A stretch of DNA of 64,000 bases from Deltaproteobacteria bacterium IMCC39524 (GTDB lineage Bacteria; Desulfobacterota; Desulfuromonadia; Desulfuromonadales; BM103): NCBI GenBank assembly GCA_029667085.1, contig JARUHJ010000002.1:124001-188000 (forward strand). The letters run 5' to 3'. Below the pieces are notes generated by a model. That model saw only the letters and a program-made list of their open reading frames with translations, ran no database searches and was not told the DNA's origin. The translations under genes were made by a program, and so were the position numbers. This document shows, one piece after another, positions 47,910-59,900 of this stretch (within the stretch, counting starts at the first letter, position 1; every line of letters begins with the position of its first letter).

Positions 47910-50900
47910 ATGGCAAAAAGCACTGACGGCGAAAAAGGAAATACCGTGATTGAAGGGATCGAGCAAGGGCAGCAGGTTGAGGTCGCCCTTATTGCCCCGG
48001 ATGGAACCATTTCCCTTCCACAGCCTGCAGAAAATCTCGAATCCGTTTCTGTAGCGGACGTCGATTTATTGTTGCGCTTTTCTGATGGCACCTTCGTCAT
48101 CATACCCAATGGTGCGCTTGATGCTGCTATTAACTCCGAGCAGGCAGTCTTTTTTACGACGGATGACAGCGACAATGATCATCAGAGTAGCTTGGGTGAT
48201 CTTTTTAAAATGGTCGGTATTACCCGAATTGCAGGTCCCGGCAGCGTAAGGGTTGTGAGTGAAAATGTTGAAGTCATACAAGCGCTGGAAGAAGACGTTG
48301 ATCCAGAAAAACATGACTATGATCCTGCCCCTTCAAGAGAATCATCTCTAAAAGACAAAAGCACTTTATCTGATCCGGTTGAAACGGCAAGCAGCGGTGC
48401 TGCCTTGAACGGTAAGGGGCCGGGGACTGGTGCTACTGATCCAAGTTCATTCCTTGAGGAGACCTCTGATCCGGTAGTGCCGAGAACAACACCTCGGCCT
48501 ACGGTCTATCAGGCAGCTAAAGAAACAGAAGATCTCAGCGAACCGACAGTTACCCTTGATGCAAATATTACCGCTGACGATATCATTAATATTGCTGAAT
48601 CGGGCGGTGACGTCACGGTTACCGGTACGGCTGGCGGCGGCGCCAGGGCCGGTGATGTCGTCACGCTGACGGTTAATGGCATTAACTCTTTTGGCCTGGT
48701 GCAGGGTGATATGACCTTCAGCGCCGTTGTCGCGGGTTCCGACCTTGTTGCTGACGGTGATTACACGATTGACGCCAGTATCACCTCTGCCGGTTCTTCT
48801 AACCCCGGCACAGATACCGAGGGCTACGGTGTCGACATCAAGGCACCTGCCCCGACAATCGAACTTGATGCCAGTCTTGCCGCTGCCGATGTCGTCGCAA
48901 TCGCGGATGATGGCGGTAGTGTGGCGATCACTGGTACCGTCGGCGGTGATGCCCAGGTTGGTGATTTGGTCACTCTGACCGTAAATGGTGTCGATTTTAT
49001 TGGACTGGTTCAAACAGACCTGTCTTTCAGTATCGATGTCGCAGGTTCCGGTTTGGTCGATGGTGAAGGTGTGGTCGACGCCGCACTTATCACCAGCCCA
49101 GATATCGCAGGTAACCCAAGCTTGCTTGGCACTGACACCGTACAATATGATCTCGGCGCACCGGAGCTCGCTGTTGGTCAAAGCTACAATTACGCTGAGA
49201 ACCAAGTCGAAGGCAATGTGATCGCCATTGTTGCTGCCAGCGATGATATAGGTGTTACCGATTTCCGTTTCAGCGCCAGCGGCACCAATCTGAGTGCTGA
49301 CGGTTACTACACGATTTCTTCCGATGGACAAATCAGCATTACATCAGCCGGTGTTGCCGCCGGTGTAGCTCAGAACGATTTTGAGCCCGTTGAAGGCGAC
49401 ATGGTCGCCTTCGTGTCTGCCTCCGATGCCGTCGGGGTGACCGACTTCCGTTTCAGCGCCAGCGGCACCAATCTGAGTGCTGACGGTTTCTATACGATTT
49501 CTTCCGAAGGACAAATCAGCATTACATCAGACGCAGTTGTCGCCGGTGTGGCTCAGAACGACTTTGAGAGTGGGTTTAACAGCTCTATCTATGACATCGA
49601 GGCTGACGATGGGGCGGGCACATGGTCGCCATTCGTAAACATCACCCTTAACGATATCAATTCTTTTAACTATGTCATCGAGGCGGGCGATGCCGCCGGG
49701 AAATGGTCGTCTGCCGAGAACATTATCCTTAACGTTACTAACGTCGATGAGGCCGCCCCGGAGGTTGCCTCTGACCAGATTTTCAACTACGCAGAGGATC
49801 GGTCTGAAGGTGACGTGGTCGCCACCGTGGCGGCAACCGATGATGTTGGTGTTGTCGCCTATCGAATTTCCAGCGGAAACGACAATGGCTATTTTGCCAT
49901 AGATACCAACGGTCAAATTACTCTGACTGCCGACGGTGTGGCTAGCGCGGTCAATGACTACGATACCAATCCGAACAGCTTTGACCTTGGTATCCAGGCC
50001 GTAGATGCCGCGGGTAAATGGTCTACTGAAAAGACCATCACACTTGATGTCTTCGGAGACGTTAATAGTGTCGATCTTACCCCTCCAGAAGTTACAAAAG
50101 GGCAAAGTTTTAGCTATGCTGAGAACCAGGCTGCCGACGCAGTAGTAGCGACTGTTGCGGCCAGTGATGCCCGGGGTGTCGTTAGGTATGAGATTGTCAC
50201 CGGCAATGACAATGGATATTTCTCCATTGACGCTGATGGCCAGATTAAGATCACCGGGGATGGCGTTGCTGCTACAACTAACGACTTTGATGACGGAGTT
50301 GATAGTTTCATCCTCGGTGTTCGGGCCTACGACGCAGCTAATAACCCGTCAATTGTCGAAGATGTCACTCTCTTCGTTACCAATGTGAACGAGGCACCGG
50401 CCGGTACAGACAAAACCATCACGATGCTGGAAGACGGCAGTCACTCCTTCGCGGCCAGTGACTTCGGCTTTACTGACCCAAGCGACCTTCTGGAAAACAA
50501 CCTGGCAGCAGTGGAGATCACCACGGTGCCTGGCGCTGGCACACTGACGCTGAATGGCATAGACGTTAATGCCGGTGATCTCATTGCCGCCGCAGACATT
50601 CATAATCTGGTTTACCAGCCAACGGCTGATGATAATGGTAACGGCTACGCGAGCTTTACCTTCAAGGTGCAGGATGACGGCGGCACGGCTAATGGCGGCA
50701 TCAATCTCGATCCGAGCGCCAACGTCATCACCTTCGACATCACTCCTGTGAACGACGCGCCGGTGGCGACTGCTGATGCTCAGACAACGGAAGAGAACAC
50801 CGTCTTGAGCAGCAATGTTCCTACAGCGACAGATGTTGACGACACCATTGCCAGTTATCAACTGGTCGGTGACGTTTCTGAAGGCACGCTGACCTTCAAC

Positions 50901-53900
50901 GCAGATGGCAGTTACAGTTTCGATCCGGAAACCGCCTTCGACAACCTGGCGGACGGGGACAGTCGCGATGTAACGTTTACTTACACGGCCACCGACGATT
51001 TTGGAGACGTCAGCGACGCCCAGACGGTGACCATCACAGTCACGGGGAAGAACGACGCGCCGGTGGCGACTGCTGATGCTCAGACAACGGAAGAGAACAC
51101 CGTCTTGAGCAGTAATGTTCCTACAGCGACAGATGTTGACGGCACCATTGCCAGTTATCAGCTGGTCGGTGACGTTGCTGAAGGCACGCTGACCTTCAAC
51201 GCAGATGGCAGTTACAGTTTCGATCCGGAAACCGCCTTCGACAACCTGGCGGACGGGGACAGTCGCGATGTAACGTTTACCTACACGGCTACCGACGATT
51301 TTGGAGAAGTCAGCGACGCCCAGACGGTGACCATCACGGTCACGGGGACGAACGACGCGCCGGTGGCGACTGCTGATGCTCAGACAACGGAAGAGAACAC
51401 CGTCTTGAGCAGCAATGTTCCTACAGCAACAGATGTTGATGGTACCATCGACCGCTATCAGCTGGTCGATACGGCTGCTGAGGGCTCCCTGACTTTCAGT
51501 CCAGACGGCAGCTACACCTTCAACCCCGGAACCGACTTCGACGATCTGGCCGCTGGAGTTAGCCGTAACGTCACTTTCACTTACACCGCCACCGATAACT
51601 CGGGTGCGACCAGCGCGATCCAGACAGTGACCATCACGGTCACGGGGACGAACGACGCGCCGGTGGCGACTCCGGATGCTCAGACAACGGAAGAGAACAC
51701 CGTCTTGAACAGCAATGTGCCTGTAGCAACAGATGTTGACGGCACTATCACAGATTATCAGCTGGTCGATACGGTTACCGAAGGCTCTTTGGCTTTCAGC
51801 TCGGACGGCAGCTACACCTTCACCCCCGGAACCGACTTCGACGATCTGGCGGATGGCGCCAGCCGCGACGTTACTTTCACGTATACTGCCACTGACAACC
51901 TTGGAGAGCCCAGTGCGCTTCAGACCGTCACCGTGACCGTGACCGGGAGCAACGACGCACCGACAACAAGTTCGGTCGCCCTGGCGCCAATTGCCGAGGA
52001 TGGTGTCCGGCTGATCACCACGGGAGAGCTCCTGGCCAACGCCAACGATGTCGATAGTGCTAGCGGTAGCCTGACGATCAACAACCTTGTCATCAGCTCC
52101 GGGAATGGCAGCCTGAATGATAACGGCGATGGTACCTGGAACTACACTCCGGCGGCTGACGACGACACCAATGTCAGCTTCAGCTACGATATTAGCGACG
52201 GCATCGATTCGGTCGTTGGCAGTGCAACTCTAGACATCACACCTGTGAATGACGCACCGGTGGCGACACCTGATGCTCAGTCAACGGAAGAGAATACTGT
52301 CTTGAGTAGCAATGTGCCTGTAGCAACAGATGTTGACGGCACCATCGACCGCTATCAGCTGGTCGATACGGTTGCCGAGGGCTCCCTGGCCTTCAGCCCG
52401 GACGGCAGCTACACTTTTAACCCTGGAACCGACTTCGACGATCTGGCCGCTGGAGCTAGCCGTGATGTCACTTTCACCTACACCGCTACCGACAACTCGG
52501 GTGCGACCAGCGCGATTCAGACCGTCACCCTCACAGTGAACGGGACGAACGACGCTCCGGTGGTGACACCTGATGCTCAGACAACGGAAGAGAACACCGT
52601 CTTGAACAGCAATGTGCCTGTAGCAACAGATGTTGACGGCACTATCACAGATTATCAGCTGGTCGATACGGTTACCGAAGGCTCTTTGGCTTTCAGCTCG
52701 GACGGCAGCTACACCTTCACCCCCGGAACCGACTTCGACGATCTGGCGGATGGCGCCAGCCGCGACGTTACTTTCACGTATACTGCCACTGACAACCTTG
52801 GAGAGCCCAGTGCGCTTCAGACCGTCACCGTGACCGTGACCGGGAGCAACGACGCACCGACAACAAGTTCGGTCGCCCTGGCGCCAATTGCCGAGGATGG
52901 TGTCCGGCTGATCACCACGGGAGAGCTCCTGGCCAACGCCAACGATGTCGATAGTGCTAGCGGTAGCCTGACGATCAACAACCTTGTCATCAGCTCCGGG
53001 AATGGCAGCCTGAATGATAACGGCGATGGTACCTGGAACTACACTCCGGCGGCTGACGACGACACCAATGTCAGCTTCAGCTACGATATTAGCGACGGCA
53101 TCGATTCGGTCGTTGGCAGCGCTACTCTGGATATTACTCCGGTGAACGACGCGCCGACAACGACACCCATTACGCTTGATCCGATTGCAGAAGACAGCGG
53201 GGTTCTTGTTATCACTCAAGCGGAACTGTTGGCGAATGTCAGCGATGTTGATGATAACAGTCATACCGTGAGCAACTTGGGGATCACTTCAGGCAGCGGT
53301 ACTTTGATCGATATCGGCGGTGGCACATGGAACTACACACCGGCCGCCAATGACGACACCAGCGTAAGCTTCAGCTACACCATCACTGATAACGGCACGA
53401 CCAATGGGGCGCCTGATCCGAAGAGCGTGAATGGCAGTGCGACATTGGAAATTACACCAGTTAACGATGCACCGGTGGTTGCTGATATTGATGTAACTGG
53501 CGCTGTCACAGAGATGATCGTCCCGTCTGGAAACCTGACTGATAGCGGCACGATCTCCTTTAGCGATGTTGATCTGTCTGATAGTCATAGTGTTAGCTTG
53601 GTAACCTCCTCAGCGGGGGCTTTGGGCTCTCTTAGTGTCAACGTTATCCAAACGGACGGTACCGGCAACGGCGGCGTGATCAACTGGGGCTACACGGTTG
53701 CGGCTTCTGATGTGGAATTCTTGGCTGCTCGCGAAATCAAGGTTGAAACTTTCAGCTTTGATGTGTTGGATGGACAAGGTGGAAGTGTCAGTAGGACTGT
53801 TGAAGTTACCATAACCGGGACCAACGATGAGCCGGTCATTGATGTTGCAAATGTCACGGGTGATATTCTCGAGATGGGCACTCCAGTCGGTAATCTTACT

Positions 53901-56900
53901 GCCTCTGATACCATCACCTTTAGCGATGTGGATTTAAACGATATCCATAGCATTGGTTTAGTGTCCTCGCCTTTAACGCAATTAACTCTTGGCACTCTGA
54001 CCGCGAGTGTGACCGCCGGAACTGACAACACCTCTGGTTTGGGTGGCGAGATTACCTGGCTTTATACAGTGGAAGCTTCTGCCGTAGAATTTCTTGGCGA
54101 CGGCCAATTGCATTCCGAAACTTTTAGTTTTGATGTAATCGACGGGCAAGGTGGGAGCGTTCCCCAGACGGTTACTATAACTATCACTGGCACCAGCGAT
54201 GGCATTAACAATCCGCCTGTGGTCGATGTCGTCGACGTAACCGGCGAAGTTACTGAGATGATTGTCCCAGATGGCAATCTGACCAACAGCGGCACGATTG
54301 GCTTCAGTGATGTAGATGTGATGGATATTCACAGTGTCAGCTCTGTGACCGCGTCAGAAGACGCTTTGGGCAACTTTGCTGCTAACGTTACCACTGATAC
54401 CACTGGTACCGGTATTGGTGGCGTAGTGACCTGGACATATTACGTAGACGCTTTGGCTGTAGAGTATCTGGCTCTGGACGAAACAAAAGTTGAAACTTTC
54501 TCTTTTTATGTTCTTGACGACCGTGGTGGTGCTGTCGAACGAACGGTCGAGGTGACGATTACGGGTACGAATGATGCGCCGACGATCGATGTGGTAGCGA
54601 CCGACGCTGCAGGTGCCATTACGGAGACGGATGGGCCGGTTGTTGATCCTTCCGATCTGACCGATAGCGGCACGATCTCTTACGCCGACGTTGACCTGAC
54701 TGACACACACACTGCCACTATTACTTCGGACGTGACTGGCTATTTGGGTGCCTTCACGCTTGACGCAGCAGTAGACACCGACGCCCGGACTGTGGGCTGG
54801 GATTTCAAAATCGATCCGACTCTGGTCGAGTATTTGGCAGCAGATCAGGAGTTGGTCCAGAGTTACACCGTAACCATCAAGGATCAGCATGACGAACCGG
54901 TCGATCAGATTGTGACGATCACGGTCACCGGAACCAACGATGCGCCTGTGATCAATGCGATCACGAAGACAGACGTGTCGGAGCAGACTGATACGGATGT
55001 TTTGACCAGTGAGATTGATGTCACCTTTACGGACATTGATCTTGCCGATGTGGATCACAGCGCCAGTATCACAGACGTAACCTATAGCGGAGTGTTCACC
55101 GGCCTGACTCTAGATAAAGCGGCCCTGATTGACCTGATCAGCGTCGGCACCGTGACGAAGGCAGAGGGAAGTGATGCTGGCAGCCTGACTCTGACTTTTG
55201 AGGCAGGTTCGACGGCATTTGACTACTTGGCCGATGGTGAGATTGTTACCTTGACCTACACCGCCGAAGTGGATGATGGCGATGGCGACACGGACACTCA
55301 GAACTTTGTCGTAGAGATCACCGGTACGAACGATGTGCCGACGATCGATGTGGTAGCGACCGATGCTGCAGGTGCTATTACGGAGACGGATGGGCCGGTT
55401 GTTGATCCTTCCGATCTGACCGATAGCGGCACGATCTCTTACGCCGACGTTGACCTGACTGACACACACACTGCCACTATTACTTCGGACGTGACTGGCT
55501 ATTTGGGTGTCTTCACGCTTGACGCAGCAGTAGACACCGACGCCCGAACTGTGGGCTGGGATTTCAAAATCGATCCGACTCTGGTCGAGTATTTGGCGGC
55601 AGATCAGGAGTTGGTCCAGAGTTACACCGTGACCATTAAGGACAACAATGGAGAGCCGGTCAACCAAATTGTGAAGGTGACGATTACCGGCACCAATGAC
55701 GCACCGGTAGCTGTAGCCGATACTGCCAATGCGGTCGAGGCAGGTGGTGTAGACAACGACATTACGGGCAGCAATGCCACTGGGAATGTGCTCACGAACG
55801 ATCAGGATGTTGACAGTGCTGCCGGTGGTGAAACCAAGGCCGTGTTGGCAGTATCTGGCGATACCGCAAATGTGGGCGTGGATGTTATTGGAACCTACGG
55901 CACGCTGACCCTGAACGCAAACGGCAGCTACACCTATGTGGTTGACGAAAGCAATTCCACTGTTCAGGAACTTCGCATATCCGGGCAAACCGTCTCCGAG
56001 TCCTTTGCCTATACGATGGCCGATGGTCAAGGTTCGACCAGTTCCAGTACCTTAACCATCACGGTCAAAGGTAGCAACGATGCGCCGGTGGCTGTCGCCG
56101 ATACGGGGAGTGCAGAAGAGGCTGGTGGGGTAGATAATGGCACTCTGGGCAGCAATGCCACCGGTAATGTTCTCACGAATGACACCGATGTTGATAGTGA
56201 GCTCAATGGCGAGACTAAAGCCGTGTCGGCCGTCAGCGGCGATTCCTCAAATGTGGACAAAGCGGTAGTCGGAACTTACGGCACGCTCACCTTGAGTGCT
56301 GATGGCAGCTATACCTATGTGGTCGATGAAAACAATGCTGATGTTCAAGCGCTGCGCGTCGCCGGAGAAACTGTCTCTGAAGAATTTAGCTACACTGTTG
56401 TTGATGCAGGAGGACTCTCCAGTTCCAGCACTTTGACCATCACAGTCGAAGGGCGCAACGATGCTCCGACGGCAATTGAAATGCTTGGTACTGTTGTAAA
56501 TGATAAGGCTGATGCTGGAACCCTGATCAGTGTGCTTTCTGGAGTCGATGTGGATGCGGGCGATACATTTACCTACAAGTTGGTTGACGACGTCAATTTT
56601 GCTGACAACGCGCTGGTTGAGATTGTTGGGAACGAGTTGCGAGTTAAGACTGATGGCACGATTGATTATGATACCAATCCAACTCTTGAAATCAAGGTCG
56701 AGGTCACTGATGCTGAAGGGTTGAGCCATGAGGAGAGTTTAACCGTCAATGTCATCAACCTGGATGATGGTCCACCAGAGATTGTACTCGACCAGTCGTA
56801 CATCTACCTCGAAGGGCAGTCTGACCCAGGAGGCGGGTTGGGTAAAGTCGTTGCGACCGTTGCAGCAACAGATGACATAGGTGTCACCGATTTCCGTTTT

Positions 56901-59900
56901 ACTGATGGCTACGATGTTAATGGGGATGGGAGTCTTTACGATCACACCACCAGCGCTGACGGTTTTTTTACGATCTCATCTAATGGTCAAATTTCATTGG
57001 TTGACTTCGACGGAACTGCCAATGATTACGACGATGGCGTGTTCCGTTTCGAGTATTTGGTCGAGGCCACTGATGCTGTCGGTGAGACCACCGGTGTATG
57101 GTCCGCACCAGAGAAAGTCGTTCTCAGCGTCATCGATAATCCTTCGGATAATACAGTGTCCGCGGTGAACGCCACCATTACGATGAGTGATTCACAGCTA
57201 GCGATTGATGAAACAGCAATAGTCACGATAAAGTTCGACGAGCCTATCGATGCAAGCACCTTTTCGCTTGATGATCTATCCGCTCAACGAGGTGATTTTT
57301 TACTTGATGACCTCACTCAGGATGACCTCGATCTTAGTCTCTGGACCGCCACATTTACTCCAGATGCAGGCATCCAAGAAGCGGCCAACTACATTTCACT
57401 GGATCTCACTGGAGTGGAGGACTCTAATGGTGCCCCAGGTATAGGCAATTCTTTGTCGGAGGTTTATGAGATTGATACTCTGCGACCTACAGTGATCATC
57501 GATGTTGCCGAAGAAAATCTAGATTCAGTCAGTGTGAAGACGTCCTTGGTTACCTTTACTTTTAGTGAGCCCGTGACGGACTTCACAAAAGCAGATCTTG
57601 CGATTACCCTTGACGCTAATGGCGATCCTGTTGGGTGGCTGTCGGATCCCGTTGATGCGGGTGGTACCGGGCGCTTTTATACGGCGACTTTTACACCCTA
57701 TGCTGGTGTCGAAGTTACCGGCAACACCATTACTTTGAAAGACGGTAGTGTCTACGATGCTTTACTGAACACCAATCTAGGTGATCTCCCCACCGATAGC
57801 TTCAACATTGATACCCGACTTCCAAGTGTCGAGATTGATGGAGTTACTGTCAGCGATGATTTGATCGTTGATTCAGAGACCGGTACGTTGGAGACATTCA
57901 CGGTCACAGTCACCTTTGATGAAACAATGGATACCAACACTCCTCCAACGCTGTCCTTCATCGATGGGGCTGGCGTGACCATTACCGACCCCGCCGCCAC
58001 CCTCGGATTGACACTCAACACCATCACTAGTGGCTGGGACCTTACTGACAAAAAGACCTACACGGCAATCTACAGTGTGTCCGATGAAAATGTTGACCTC
58101 TCGAATATTCAGATCGGCGTAACTGACGCCCTCGATGCTGCAGGGAACCCACAACAGAATTACGATTATACGAGTGGTCCTCAATTTGCTGTCGAAACCG
58201 AAAACCCGACGGTGAAGATCACAACAAGCGGTCACGACAGTATTGTTTCCGATGACGACCCAACTGTGACCTACAATCTGGAGTTTAGCGAGGAAGCCGT
58301 TTTTGCCCAAGGTGACTTGGCCATTTCGGGGGGAGCCTTGGTGGATGGCAGTTTTGCCTTCGATGGACAAATCGCCTCCTTCCAGGTGACCGCTTCAAAT
58401 AATAGTGATGACCCTCTGGTGGTCACAGTCGAGGAAACGGTTGTCGACCTTAATGGCAATAGCTTGGCCTTGGTGGATAATTCCAGCACGCTACCTGTCG
58501 ACCGGATCAACCCGAGTGTTGCCACTCCCTTTGGCATTACCGTCAGTGATACTTTGATCAACGAGGCTGATGCAGCTTCGATAACGTCATTCACCGTCAA
58601 AGTAACTTTCGATGAAGCGATGGATGTCAACACTCCTCCGACGCTGTCTTTCTTAGATGGGGCTGGCGTGGTTATCAACGACCCCGTTATCAGCCTCGGA
58701 TTAACGTTCAACAGCGATAATAGTGGCTGGAATGGTACAGGAAAGACCTACACGGCAACCTACACTGTCTCTGATGAAAATGTTGAACTGTCAAACATCA
58801 AGGTCGGTGTCACCGGTGCGTTGGATGCGGCAGGTAACGAACAGGTGCTTTACGATTACACGGTGGGGCCGTCTTTTGAAGTCGACACCACGAGCCCGAA
58901 ACCGTTCATAGAAAAGATCGATCCTGTCGCAGGTGACAATACGCTTGATTACCTGGAGTCTCTCAACGAGTACACCACGATCACCGGTACTGTTGGTGGC
59001 GATGATATTGCGACAGGCTATACCGTCACCCTGAATATTAATGGTACGCCTTCTGATTATGTATTTGGTCCTCTTCTCGATCCTTCTTTCGATGAGCATT
59101 TCAGTATCGATGTGCTAACGGCAGATCTTGTTGCCGATTTTGATGGTGATCCCGGTACCGATAATGTCATTAGTGCCACTGTCACCACAACAGACGCTGC
59201 GGGCAATGTCGGTACCTCGCCGGTTTTCGACTGGTCTTACAAGACAGATCTCACGACACCGTTTTTTACTTCGACGCTTTATACAGGCTCAGCTTTCAAG
59301 GTTGACCTCGACGGTACACCTTTCCCCGGGGCTCCGGAAGGAGACGTCGACTCCTCCCCTGCGGGCCAGGCCTATCTGGAAACACTGGTTGGCTCCGATG
59401 GGGATGACACCATTAATCATAACAGCGCCTTCAGCGCAGATGAAACCAAGTGGGCTAAACGCCTGCACCTCGATTTCAGCGTCTTTACTGCGGTTACGTT
59501 GATTACCTTACAGTTTGACGCCGCGATTGCGGGTGTCCCCGGCTTTGGCCTGGAGGTGGCTAACGCGGACGTTCAACGGACAGGTGATACATTTACAATT
59601 ACCCCAGATAACCCGCTCTCTTCTGATGACGATCTTGATATCAAGATTGTGTATTCTGTCGACAGTGTGCTTCCGTCAGTGGACTTCTTCTCGGCGCATG
59701 TCAAGGTCGACGGCGACGGCGTGCCGGCCGAAGATGACCTGTACTTCACCTGGCGCGATGCTACTGATGAAGACAGTTTTACCGTGCCGATCGATGCCGA
59801 CGACCTCACTAAGGGCTACATGATGGTCCTACCCCGTGAGGGCCTGGGGGTGCAGATCGAAGCGGGTGAGGGTAGTGACGAGGTGTATGCCGGTGCCGGG

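Noticed and set aside
48447-58711. Long minus-strand frames antisense to the adhesin gene
   Set aside because: They arise from the repetitive Asp/Thr/Gly-rich coding strand, show repeated copies of the same junk peptide, and lack gene signals.
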